This document shows, piece by piece, positions 1 through 9,586 of a stretch of 20,000 bases of DNA. The stretch lies in assembly GCA_027943245.1 (NCBI GenBank), contig JANDJZ010000632.1:1-20000 (forward strand). Direction: 5' to 3'. Origin of the DNA: Acanthamoeba sp. SK_2022b (lineage: Eukaryota; Discosea; Longamoebia; Acanthamoebidae). The notes beneath the pieces were generated by a model. The model saw only the letters and a list, made by a program, of their open reading frames with translations. It did no database searches and was not told the DNA's origin. A program made the translations under genes and the position numbers. Position 1 is the first letter of the stretch. Every line of letters starts with the position of its first letter.

Positions 1-849
1 GCTGCGGCCGCAGGGCGATGCGCTCCTCGCGCGTGAGCTCGGCATAGACCGGCTCCTGTTCCTCCTCCTCCTCCTCCTCCTCCTCGCCCTCTGCCTCGCC
101 CTCGGCCGGCTGCCGCTTCTTCCGTCGAACGACGGCGCCGAGCGGGGCAGCGAACTCGATGACGGCCTTGACGCCAAAGTGGTCCGAGGGGAAGAGCGGC
201 TGGCCGTCGTCGCCCGACGCCTGCAGCGGCTCCGTGCAGATCAGATCGACGGCCACCGGCCGCCAACACCCCGGCGACCGCACGAAGATTCGATCGATCC
301 GATTCGATCGGCCGGACGAGGTCGTGATCGCAGCCAGAGCGTTGCGCTGTGGGTCAAATGTATATCTGGATAGTGGTTTTTTTTTTTTGATTTTTAAAAT
401 TAAAAATAAGTTATAAGTATTAATTGAATAAAAGAGTGAGCGGTGGAGGGAGGGTAAACGAACCCGAGCTCGTCGGGTCGCACGGCAAGCCAGGAGTCGA
501 CAAAGTCTTTGCGCACGGCTCCGTCGTTGTCGTCGTCGCCAAAGTTGAAGTCGCCAAACAGGAAGCAGTCCATGCCATAATCTACCAAAAAGAAATATAA
601 ATTAAAATGTTAAAAAAGGGGGTGGTGGCGAGGCAGCGAACAGCAGGCGGGTGGAGCGCACCGGCATCGTCGCCGATGGCCGGGCAAGTGCGATCAAAGA
701 TGACGTTGAGCTGATGGGCGCGCTTGGAGCTGCAGCTCTCCTGTCGGTCGCTCGTGAGATGCACCACGGGCACGTGGACCGTGCGCTTGTTGAGCTCCAG
801 CTGGGCCACGATCACTCGCTTGTGCGGTGTGTATTGGTGCTGGATAAGC

Positions 850-927
<78 letters not shown>

Positions 928-1195
928 CACCGGTAAGGTGAAGAATCGAGTCAAGGGAACCGGAGCGGGGCGACAATACTTCTGTATGGGGAAGCGCGAG
1001 AGCAGGACCTGGCCGTAGGGCACGACCGTATCGCCCCGATAGTCGGAGACGTAGTAGTGCTCCCGCACCCACGGTTCGCTCAGGAGGGACTCCAGGAAGA
1101 CAAGCGTCACCTCCTCGAGCCCTGCGACCGACCCACGACCAGCAACTCAACACAATGTGGGTGGCGGCGGCGGGCGGCGGTGTGCGCGGGCGAGT

Positions 1196-1253
<58 letters not shown>

Positions 1254-2197
1254 GTATACCGATGAGATCGGCCTTTGTGTTCCTGAGGTGGTGAAGAATG
1301 GCCGGAATGCGCTTGGCCGTGTGGATCTTCTCGGCGAGGTACGTGTCGAACAGAACGTTGAGGGTCACGATCGTGACTCTCTCCTGCACGCGAGATCACA
1401 CCACCACCACCACCACCACCACCACCACCACCACCACCACCACCACCACCACCACCACCACCACCACCACCACCGTAAGGTACTGTTGGGGCAACTTGTG
1501 AGTTGGTGGCGCCCTGCTTACCACTCCGTCGGTTTTGTTGGCAATGGACTGGGAGGCCTCCTGCCAGCTCTGTGCGGCGGCGGAGTAGCGGTAGACCGGC
1601 AGCGGCGTCCACACGGCCGGCTTGTTGGCGGTCCTGACCTTCTCCGGGACGGCGGTGGAGGGCGCCGTGCTGGAGCCTCCCTTCTTGCTGTTGGCCTTGG
1701 CCCCTGGGCCCTTTCCCTTGACGCCGCCCGACTTGTCGCCACTGCTGCCGTTCTCGGCCGACTCGCCGCTGCCGAATATCTTGTCCACGCGCGTGTTGCG
1801 GTCCCACATCACCTCGCGGCCCTTCTTGAAGTAGTAGACGCGATGCCAGGGCACGTCGCCTCCCGGGATGAACTCGAGTAGCGGGATCTCGAGCATGCCC
1901 CGGAACCTGTCCAGGTAGCCCATCCGCCACTCGGTCTTGTCCAACGCCTGCCCACAACCACATTAATCAATAATTTATAATTGTTTTATAATTTCTTCAA
2001 AAAAAAATTAATTTATAATTGCAAAAAATTGTTTTGCAAGTGCCAACCTCGTCCCACTTGACGCGGTGGTAGACGTCTGTGGAGGTGCGCAGGGTCTGCT
2101 TCTTCTCGTCTTCCTCGGCCTCTGCCGAGTTCTTGCGCTGACCTTTCGGCTTGCTGGGCGCTGAAGTCTTCTTTGTGCTCTTATCACTGCGCTCCAT
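1..2197 (-). CDS. MJ1316 (DUF504) RNA-end-recognition domain fused to EEP nuclease/phosphatase domain; 3' end beyond window
   Basis: Seven exons deduced: 2197-2048, 1947-1522, 1383-1260, 1121-980, 849-662, 581-464, 365-1 (continues off the edge). Phases agree at every junction, giving 504 residues in the window. Residues about 41-105 match the MJ1316/DUF504 family (DVYHRVKWDE, IPLLEFIPGG, PWHRVYY, EVMWDR), predicted in the literature to recognise RNA cyclic-phosphate ends. A Ser/Gly/Lys-rich linker (109-192) leads to an EEP domain with its conserved sites: N201 in TLNVLFD, E237 in GLEEV, H311 in VVHLTSD, D354/N356 in GDFNF, D407 in RIDRIF, D444/H445 in SDHFG. It should therefore be an active metal-dependent phosphodiesterase or nuclease, probably on RNA. 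After the EEP domain come a basic patch and a poly-Glu run. An in-frame ATG at 2293 would add 32 residues; I chose 2197 because the extra stretch is low in family similarity. Related fungal proteins, from memory, continue into poly(A)-polymerase-like domains, so more domains may lie outside the window. Confidence 0.85.
852..925. repeat. (CA)n microsatellite in intron 4 of the MJ1316-EEP gene
   Basis: About 37 uninterrupted CA units. On the coding (minus) strand this is a GT run that ends directly at the TAG acceptor of exon 5, so it replaces the usual polypyrimidine tract. Confidence 0.97.
1197..1253. repeat. (GT)n followed by (GA)n microsatellite in intron 3 of the MJ1316-EEP gene
   Basis: A GT run of about 19 units passes into a GA run of about 9 units, only a few bases inside the exon 3 donor site. 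On the coding strand it reads TC then AC. Confidence 0.95.
1399..1474. repeat. (CAC)n trinucleotide repeat in intron 2 of the MJ1316-EEP gene
   Basis: About 25 CAC units lie between the donor after residue 192 and the acceptor before the EEP domain. Translated in any frame it yields only homopolymers (His, Thr or Val), and it falls inside an intron whose flanking exons join in phase 0. Confidence 0.95.
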
Positions 2198-2429
2198 GTG
2201 GTGGTTGGTGTGTTGTAGTGTTGTGTATTGTTGTTCTTGTGTTCTCTTCTCCTCCACCCCTATTGCACGCTCTCTTTTTACTGAACCAGCCAAAACGTTG
2301 CAACGCCTGTAATTGCATCGTTTGTTTTTCTCGTTATCCGCGTTTCTTCCTCTGTCTCCCTATTTCCCAAATCGTTTGCGAAACGTTTGAATTTGTTTTA
2401 CAACACAAAAGGGGGACTCTGGGCCGAGC
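2198..2429. other. Spacer: 5' flank of the MJ1316-EEP gene and 3' flank of DUF599 copy A
   Basis: This 232-base T-rich spacer separates two genes transcribed in the same (minus) direction. It must hold the 3' UTR of the DUF599 gene and the promoter of the MJ1316-EEP gene. I see no convincing individual signal. The stretch from about 2390 resembles the region just after DUF599 copy B, so the tandem duplication reaches past the stop codon. Confidence 0.5.
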
Positions 2430-3667
2430 TCACGCGACAAAGTCGAGTAGAAAGCTGACGCCCACCATGATGGTCGACGTGACCATGAACCACACCGGGC
2501 CAGCCACCTGTGTTGCCGACGCCTTTTTTAGACTTAAGTGGGCGTGGTATTCACAGCGATTGTAGTTGTAGGAGTACCCAGAAGGCAAGAGGTGCGGCGA
2601 AGTAGAAGCACCGCAGCGCGAGCGTGAAGAAGACGGTGGAACAATGCAGCATCTTCTTCACCGACTGCACAACATTGCTGTGCCTCAGCTCCTCCTTGCT
2701 GACCTCACGCCATGATGCAGCACCATGCAGGCAAGAGAGGCAATAAGCGGGAAGGCCGGTCAGCTTGCTGCGTGCAGGAGGCCACCCAGCACGTACGTCG
2801 GAGCGGCAGGCGTGGTGGCTTCATCTCCGCTGCGTTCGGCGCGACCATCGCCACCGTTGTTGTTATTGTTGTTGTGTTTGATGCGATCGTCCTGTTGTTC
2901 GTCTCCATCATGGGACGCGGACCTGGCCGATCTACGCTGCACCCTGCGTTGCCTCAGAGAGCGGAGCTTGTGCACCACGCCCTTGTCGGGCCACCCCTCG
3001 GCCGGCCGCACAACAGAGACCAGGTAGGAGATGTGCGAAATGTAGCGGATGTTGAGCGTGAGGAAGAAGAAGCCCAGGAAGAAGGCGCCCGACACGATCA
3101 CCAGCTTGATCCTGTTCCAGGAGCGCGGGCGCGTGTGAGGTGCAAGGGCGGGCGTCGAGACTCGGGTGGCAGGAAACGGGGGTATGCACCTTGAGAACTC
3201 GGATAGCTCGTAGGAGGTGCTCACCGCAAAGCTCATGCTCTGGAAACCTATCGTGAGCGCAGCCGTGGCGAGGAAACTACGCTTGCCAGATAAAGGCGAG
3301 CTCAGCTGATCTGCGAGCCAACTGGCTTTCTATGAACTAAGAGAGATTATCGCCCACCTGGTGGTAAGGAGGCTGTTACGGAACGTCTGAATGGCATCGA
3401 TGGGTGGCCGCTCTGCCGTCACCATATATCGCTCCACCCATAATGACCTGCATGCAATTCACATAATTTGAATTTGCAATCTGTGTCTTGGTCTAAGTTT
3501 GCGTCGTACCTGTAGTAGAGATTTTTGCCCAGAGCGAATCGCTTAGGCAGTAAGGAGGAACCACCGACGAGGACCACGTGATAGAGCAGCACCAGCACGA
3601 ACGAGAACACCATCGCTCCGATCTCCAGAGCGTCGCACTCTGCATCTAGCCAGTACTTGCCCACCAT
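2430..3667 (-). CDS. DUF599-family membrane protein, tandem copy A
   Basis: Six exons deduced: 3667-3510, 3447-3358, 3276-3190, 3111-2797, 2698-2578, 2507-2430 (282 residues), all phases consistent. The order of conserved pieces fits DUF599: an N-terminal hydrophobic segment (EIGAMVFSFVLVLLYH), then AIQTFRNSLLTTS leading into FLATAALTIGF, then a third segment with FFFLTLNIRYISHISYL, and a last one with LRCFYFAAPLAFW plus WFMVTSTIMVGVSFLLDF. So it has about four or more transmembrane helices, with a hydrophilic Arg/Ser/Asn/Asp-rich loop near residues 145-215 not typical of the family. Molecular function of DUF599 is unknown. Intron 4 (98 bases, 2796-2699) contains an in-frame stop if retained, so the gene is intact only when it is spliced. 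The same exon lengths occur in copy B except for the loop exon (315 against 303). An asparagine codon run in the loop accounts for part of the difference. Confidence 0.83.
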
Positions 3668-4608
3668 GTCCGGTTCATGCACTAGCAACTGTGCCAGCTG
3701 CCGTGGGGCTGGTCGGGGACATTACAGCACGAGCTCGGCTCTTCTCCCTACGACATCCACGCCCTACGGGGTGATGAAGAAATAAAAGAAATGGAGCAAT
3801 GAAATCACACCACAACAAAGAAACAAGAGGATAGGGGTCTTACCAATTGATAAATGCAGAATTGACCCTACCCTCTGCCTAACATGGGCCAAAGAATGAA
3901 AGGAAAAAAAAAAAAAAAAAAAAAAACGTGGCACAGGTGCCATCCATGCAGGTCGTAATGAAAGGAAAAAAAAAAAAAAACGTGGCACAGGTGCCATCCA
4001 TGCAGGTCGTAGCCAATGACATGTACCAGCAGTGTGTTCCAGCATTCTGGTACTCTGATTGGCAATAGTTAGCACAAGCATCATTTTCACCATCAGAAAA
4101 CACAACAGCAAACTGCAGATACATCTGGTTTACTGTATGAATTCTCAGGTGCTTGACCAATAAGAGTCACACTCAACCATTCTCACAGGCAGTCTTCTGC
4201 ATTCATCCTGATTCACAGTCATGCAGTCATGCATGACAGATGTGCATGCATCTGCCTCATTGTCTGCATTCTTGCTGTGGCAAAGCAGCAAGCAAGGGTT
4301 TTCTACCTCCCTCAAACCATTGTATCAACATGGTCCATCTCCTTAGTTGTGGTGCCAGGATAATTGATGAACAGCTGTTGTATGTACCAAGTGTTGTTGT
4401 AAGAGTAGTGGGCCCAATGTCAGCTTTATGATCTTGAAGATTACCAGATTGGATCTCCACTTTATAGTTTTGGTCTACTCCCAGTTGCGGTTCATTTCAT
4501 TAGAAATAACTTTTCTGTGTGAGTAGAGAGACATGTCACACCAGACTCTGTCATCCAATATTTGCTAAACGATTTGTATTATGTACACAAAAGGCTCTGG
4601 GCCAGAGC
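3668..4608. other. Intergenic region between the two DUF599 copies
   Basis: This stretch is AT-richer than the genes, with no open frame showing coding-like third-position bias. The part next to 3667 (to about 3750) resembles the 5' flank of copy B, so it is duplicated promoter or leader DNA. It also holds a small tandem duplication with poly(A) runs. The rest (about 4015-4560) shows nothing I recognise. Confidence 0.6.
3895..4010. repeat. Two-copy tandem repeat carrying poly(A) tracts
   Basis: Unit 1 is 3895-3956 and unit 2 is 3957-4010. Both begin AATGAAAGG, continue with an A run (about 23 and 15 bases), and end with the same 30-odd bases starting CGTGGCACAGGTGCC. The units differ essentially only in the length of the A run. 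The element GGCACAGGTGCC is a near-perfect inverted repeat. Confidence 0.93.
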
Positions 4609-5787
4609 TCACACTACAAAGTCGAGTAGAAAGCTGACGCCCACCATAATGGCCGACGTGGCCATGAACCACACCGGGCCAGCCACCTGCGTTGCCGACG
4701 CCTTTTTGAGACGGAGCGTTCATGGTGATTGATGAACGGCTGTAGTTATAGTACCCAGAAGGCAAGTGGTGCGGCAAAGTAGAAGCATCGCAGCCCGAGC
4801 GTGAAGAAGATCGTTGAGCAGTTCAGCATCTTCTTCACCGATCGCACAAGGTGACTGTGCCTCAGCTCCTCCTTGCTGACCTCGTGAAGCAAACTGAGAG
4901 TTAAATAAGCCCAGTCAGCTTGTTGCAGTAGGCCTCTCAGCACGTACGTCGGAGGGGCTGGCGGGGAGGCTTCATCTCCGCTGTGTTCTTCGCGATCATC
5001 TCCATCGTTGTTGTGTTTGCTGCGATCGTCCTGTTGTTCGTCTCCATCATGGGACGCGGACCTGGCCGATCTACGCTGCACCCTGCGTTGCCTCAGAGAG
5101 CGGAGCTTGTGCACCATGCCCTTGTCGGGCCACCCCTCGGCCGGCCGCACAACAGAGACCAGGTAGGAGATGTGCGACACGTAGCGGATGTTGAGCGTGA
5201 GGAAGAAGAAGCCCAGGAAGAAGGCGCCCGACACGACCACAAGCTTGATCCTGTTCCAGGAGCGCGTGTGCGTGTTGGCGTCGAGTTGTTATGCTCTCTG
5301 GTGGAAGGAGTCAGGGGTATGCACCTTGAGAACTCGGATAGCTCATAGGAGGTGTTCACCGCAAAGCCCATGCTCTGGAAACCTATCGTGATGGCAGCCG
5401 TGGCAAGGAAGCTACGCTTGCCAGGTAAAGTGAGCTCAGATCTGCACGACTGGCTTTATGAATTAAAAGATTATCGCCTACCTGGAGGTCATGAGGCTGT
5501 TACGGAACGTCTGAATGGCATCGATGGGTGGCCGCTCTGCCGTCACCAAATATCGCTCCGCCCACAGCGACCTGCATGCAATCGGGTTATGTTCGCGCTG
5601 CATAGTTGGCGTGAAGGTTTGCGTCTTACCTGTAGTAGAGATTTTTGCCCAGAGCGAATCGCTTGGGCAGGAAGGAGGACCCGCCAATGAGGCCTATGTG
5701 ATAGAGCAGCACCAGCACGAACGAGAACACCATCGCTCCGATCTCCAGAGCGTCGCACTCTGCATCGAGCCAGTACTTGCTCACCAT
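4609..5787 (-). CDS. DUF599-family membrane protein, tandem copy B
   Basis: Six exons deduced: 5787-5630, 5571-5482, 5411-5325, 5250-4948, 4875-4755, 4686-4609 (278 residues). Exons 1, 2, 3, 5 and 6 have exactly the lengths seen in copy A, and introns fall at the same codons and phases. In the first 53 residues only about five differ. Conserved DUF599 landmarks are present: AIQTFRNSLMTSS with FLATAAITIGF, IRYVSHISYLV, and LRCFYFAAPLAFW. It is predicted to be a multi-pass membrane protein of unknown function. Start 5787 is preferred because copy A begins at the equivalent ATG; an upstream in-frame ATG at 5997 exists but lies in diverged sequence. Intron 4 (4947-4876) is 72 bases, a multiple of three, and stop-free, so a retained form would insert 24 residues. 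Confidence 0.83.
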
Positions 5788-6101
5788 GTCCGGTTCACGA
5801 CACGCTGCTCCTCGCACTCGCCCGCGAGCAAGCAACTGCAACTGTGCCGGCCGCCATGGGGCTGGTTGGGGACATTTCCAGGACGGGCTAGGCTCTTCTC
5901 CAACATGTCCCCGTGAAGTGGCATTGCGCGAGAAATGAAAAGAAATACGCAGAGAAGGTCGGGAAAAGCGTGACCCACAACAAGCACAACTGGTCAAAAC
6001 TTAGGAAACTCTTGTACTCACTACTACCAAATAAATAAAACACCCTGCAAACAGGGTGTCCTGGACCAGTTGGCTCTACAGGTGCTGGGATGCGGTCCTA
6101 G
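5788..6101. other. Spacer between DUF599 copy B and the DUF6625-like gene
   Basis: This 314-base spacer lies between two minus-strand genes. The first 100 bases upstream of 5787 are similar to the flank of copy A, indicating that the duplicated unit included upstream DNA. An AT-rich patch near 6020-6045 may be the 3' UTR of the upstream gene. Nothing else is recognised. Confidence 0.5.
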
Positions 6102-7973
6102 CTACGACTGATCCACAGGGCAGTGCCCGCCACGAGGTTGACCGCAGGGGGGTGCGGGCACCAGGTCGAATGGCACCCAGCGCCACCAGATCCGATCGGT
6201 CTCTACTAGCTCCTGGATCTGATCTCGCGATTTCAGGGCCAGCGCGTCTGGTCGCTGCGTTGTCGAACGTGGCAGAGGTGAGTGCCAGAAAGGCGGCGAC
6301 CAGCGTACATAAGAAGAGAAGGGACCACGCACCTGTTCCTCCCGCACATAGTTGAAGTGGAGAAAGAGGTATTCCTGCGTTATGTTGGAGTAGCCCCTCG
6401 CTTGTCTACATCGTGGCCCGTACCACCGACATGACGCAAGCGTGCCTGCCCCCAATCACGAAGCTTAAGCTCTCCTTATACGACTCCCGAACAGTGAGCA
6501 TAGCATTACCGTTCTTCTCCATAGTCCAAGGGCCGGGCATGTAGGATGGGGAGGCCCAGGTCGATTGAAACTGGCATGGTTTGTGGATTGGCTGTTGTGG
6601 AAGAGGCGTAGGAGAGCTCGCAGACTCGGCCTGAGGCCGCCATTTTCTGTGAGTCGCTTCTTGTCGAGACGAGCAAGAAAGTGACGCTAACGCACATAGG
6701 CCTGAGTGGAGTGCGCCAGAAGACGGCCGTTGTCCCAGATTACCGTCACTTCAGCGTCGGCGCGTGATCCCTCTCTGCCTTCATACTGCGCCGTGGAGAT
6801 GAGACAAGGGTCAGATATCCTGAGTGATGCTGCTATTCATACTTAGGCCGTACTTGGAGGGGCGAGCTCTTGATGCGGAGGTCACTTCGATAAAGGGCCC
6901 AGTCGGAGAAGGCAAGCTCGTCCCACCAACTGGGAGCTCCAGACAAGAGAGTTTCCGTTTGGGGGGCGTGCTGCAAGATGAAAGCTTAGCTTTCCACAGT
7001 CCTCCATGGGGTGTGTTTCGTGTTTTATCACCTTCCAGGCGTTGACGACACGCTCCGTATTCTGGAGGATACCGAACTGACCCTGGGTGTAGTACCAGCC
7101 CCAACCCGGGCTGAAGGAGTTGATATCGTAGTCGTGCAAGTCCGATGCATCCACCACACTTGTGATGTCACCAAATAGGAGGTCCATGTCTCCCCACGCC
7201 CAGTTCGTGAAGTTTTCTGTGGTTGATGAGTGGTGTTTAATTGTTATATAGATGTCATGGTCTAGCTCACCAATGTGATCACGGAAAGCTGCTCCATAGA
7301 GAGGCTTGTAGGAGTTGATCAAACGAGGTTGGGCAAGCAATGAGCGTTGCAAGTTTCCCAGAGCGTCTTGGTGTGGGAATTTCTGTTACAATGCAACAAT
7401 CTCAGCGGATATAGCGAAGATGCCACTCGGAGCAGTGGTGTACCTCCAGTAGCACATTGGCCAGACGCTTAATGATGTCGCCTCGCTCGACCAGAATGAA
7501 GTGCACGTTTGAAGGTGCAGGACCTCTGCTCACCAAACCTACTCAGCCGGAGCTCTGCATTGTAGGCGGGATGGAAGATATCACCTGAAGGGGAGCTCAA
7601 GGCGTGAGTCTTCGTAGAAAACGAAGGCCTGTATGAAGGGCGCTGAAGCGGCAACGGTCTTGACCCACAATGGTGCAAAGTACGGCAGGGTCTGTCGCTC
7701 AGCGTCCTGACCCCATATCAGGGGCAATATCCAGGCCACCTGTTTCGCCTCGTCCTGCATTCGCCCACGCTCGCCTTTGGGGAGGACCCAACCCCGCCTG
7801 TAAATCTTCGATTCGGATCCACCAGCGTCTTGTTGTTCTACCTGGCCTTGAGGCCAGGCGGTCGGTTCTGCTTTTTCCTCGGCTTTGGGCGAAGATCTTT
7901 GGAGTCCTGGCCAACTGTACAGCTGTATGGCGACAAGCGTCCAGATTAGAAGGAATCCAAGAAGCTTCTTCAT
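6102..7973 (-). CDS. DUF6625-like glycosyltransferase-type protein, type II membrane
   Basis: Nine exons deduced: 7973-7585, 7525-7444, 7382-7271, 7216-7032, 6970-6854, 6785-6696, 6646-6510, 6405-6333, 6254-6102 (445 residues, all phases agree). Residues 4-21 form a hydrophobic signal anchor after MKK, then a polar stem, then a catalytic-like domain. It matches what I know of DUF6625: PYFAPLWVKTVAASAP and FVFYEDS near 105-122, NVHFILVERGDII, the acceptor-side INSYKPLYGAAF, and WAWGDMDLLFGD with a DxD-type D204-M-D206. Next are GQFGILQNTE, WWDELAFSDWAL and, late, EYLFLHFNY. The topology suggests a Golgi-lumen sugar transferase; donor and acceptor are unknown. The acceptor site of exon 8 (after TGTAG) is weak and is the least certain junction. 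An ATG at 7994 would add seven residues before the anchor. Confidence 0.75.
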
Positions 7974-8108
7974 GCCTCCGCAAGAGACACACATCTTGGT
8001 TTTTAGGTAAAAATCAAATTTCCTGTCCTTTTCTCTTTACTTGATTGAACACATTCCCTGGCGCAAATAGCGTGGGGTAAGGGTCAGCATGCGGCGACTC
8101 GACGCCAA

Positions 8109-8734
8109 TCACACAGGCGGCGACAAGACGGGTGTAGCCTCGGGGGCTGATAGTCGCAGGTCCGTGCCAGGGGGCCCATCCTCCTCGTCCTTCATGGCCT
8201 GGAAAGCTCGGGCCTGTCGCGGGCCCGCCGCGGTCCTCTTCTTCCGCCACCGCAGTACCCGCGTCACGGCGGCGGCAAGTAAAACCAAAAGAACGCACAG
8301 TACTGTGAGCCCGACGAAGACGCCACACGCTACGGAGAGCCCATCAAGCTCTGTTCGGTAATGTGTGGTTAGTGTTTATGTGTATCAAGATCATACGCCG
8401 TAATACGAGGGGGTGTTATACCTGGATCAGTGTATCGGCATGCTACTGTTTGATTGAACTGCATGCACTCACACTCGCGCTGCATCCATTCCATACATGC
8501 AGGGATGTGTACAGCTGTTGAGTGGTGGCTTAAGGGCACAGCAGAGGGATTTACTTTGTGGAAGACAGGCACGTCGAGGTGGTTGAGGCAAAGGCAAAAT
8601 TGAAAGGAGTGCAGAGCCTTGCGTGTCAAGCAATCCTCCGCCTCTTGCAGCGTGTGAAAAGAGGTGTGATCTCCATGGGTGAGGACGAGGCACGAGCTCA
8701 AGATGATGGCAGTCATGAGAAGAGAAATGACCAT
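8109..8734 (-). CDS. Small Cys-rich type I membrane protein, tandem copy C
   Basis: Two exons deduced: 8734-8422 and 8350-8109 (184 residues). The protein begins with a signal peptide (about residues 1-21, ending LTHG). A short ectodomain with seven cysteines follows (around FCLCL, PAC, RECEC and VAC) with an N-glycosylation site, NQT. A single transmembrane helix (about 109-133) ends in a basic stop-transfer RWRKKR, before a roughly 45-residue cytoplasmic tail. I do not recognise the family. Its paralogue at 9587-10157 has the same first-exon length (313) and the same intron phase. The tail after GPPG differs between the two: here it runs to a Pro/Ser-rich end. Its position only 135 bases upstream of the glycosyltransferase-like gene implies a compact promoter for that gene. 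Confidence 0.75.
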
Positions 8735-9256
8735 GGTTGTGGGCCGGTGCGACAGTAGACCAAAAGGTAAGCAGCAGCATCAAGTCGCAGATCCTTGCAA
8801 GTTCTGTGGCCTTCAATGGGGAGAACAATAGGCGCATGCGGTTCGAAGTGAGCTTCTGCGTTTTCCGACAGAAGCTAGCGCTCTGCCTTGCTGGTGATAG
8901 GGGAAGACGAGAAAGGGCAAGTTTTCTTATTATAAGGTTCTCCTGCGTCGGTCTAGGGTAGCAGCAATGCATGCCGGCCTTGTGCCAGGCTCCACCACTC
9001 CCGCTTGGTGCGGATGCCATCGTCCTTTGGCTCACTCTGGCGAAAAGGACGATGACAAAGGAAAAGATGAAGAAAACAACGGTTCTATCCGAACCGCCGT
9101 GCTTTCTTACCTTTTCTGTGCGTGGTTGTCCAAGGGAACTCGTGGAGGAAAGAAGGTGTCGAGAGCGAGGAAGTCTTTCTTGTAGAGCGATTCATTTTTG
9201 TTTGGTTTTGCACCTACATTCAGAACGCCGGCGGGCGTCGCACGAGCAGAGTCGCG
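8735..9256. other. Intergenic region upstream of copy C, with a 3'-UTR-like duplicated patch
   Basis: Bases just above 8734 up to about 9040 resemble the region upstream of copy D (10158-10350), so the duplication included promoter DNA. The patch at about 9150-9205 is nearly the same as the 3' flank of the small plus-strand gene at 11315-11365 (shared core AAGGTGTCGAGAGCG, then TCTTTCTTGTAGAG). Plus-strand open frames here lack coding bias. Confidence 0.5.
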
Positions 9257-9586
9257 TTACGATTCGCCCACGTAGCCCAGGCCAGCCGGCGAACAGAAAC
9301 GCCCACGCGGTCTGCCTCTGCACGCGATAACAGCTGGGATGTCCTCTAGAAGAGCTCTTGGAACGAAGCTGGCTTGCTGGGTGATGTCGTTGGAGGTAGG
9401 CAGGGCGGTAGCGTCCTCGCGCCCGAGCAAGGCGGGCTTACGGCCTACGATGCGCACTTCGACCACCGTGTACTCGGCGAAGGGCTGTACCGCCAATTAG
9501 ACCTCGTCGCCAGGCTGGAAGAAGGTCACTTCGGCGCCCACCCCACGTAATCCGGAGCCGATGGGCGAGGACTCGATGGCTAATTG
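9257..9586 (-). pseudogene. Broken coding fragment downstream of copy D
   Basis: On the minus strand this reads as protein with strong GC-biased third positions, in the same frame as copy D. It begins directly after that gene's TGA (9589-9587). The text includes GSGLRGVGAEVTFFQPGDEV, then a TAA at 9499-9497, then LAVQPFAEYTVVEVRIVGR and about 55 more residues to a stop at 9259. The two parts flow together as if the TAA replaced a sense codon. I do not recognise the family. It may be the remnant of a separate gene, or a lost 3' extension of the copy D gene; copy C has no counterpart. No splice pair would remove the stops with a normal intron length. Confidence 0.45.

Noticed and set aside
852..925. 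Possible CRISPR or satellite array
   Set aside because: It is a plain dinucleotide run with no spacers, and the same is true of the other repeat tracts.
651..941. Open frames ending in Thr-His or Cys-Val repeats
   Set aside because: They are translations of the CA microsatellite within an intron.
1288..1881. Plus-strand open frames with poly-His or poly-Thr
   Set aside because: The homopolymer comes from the intronic CAC repeat, and the minus-strand exons on both sides belong to the MJ1316-EEP gene.
2760..2796. DUF599 copy A as a pseudogene because of an in-frame TGA
   Set aside because: The stop lies inside an intron with a GTACGT donor and CAG acceptor whose removal restores phase, and the same intron site exists in copy B.
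4240..4431. 63-codon open frame between the DUF599 copies
   Set aside because: The region is AT-rich, without coding bias or recognisable motifs.
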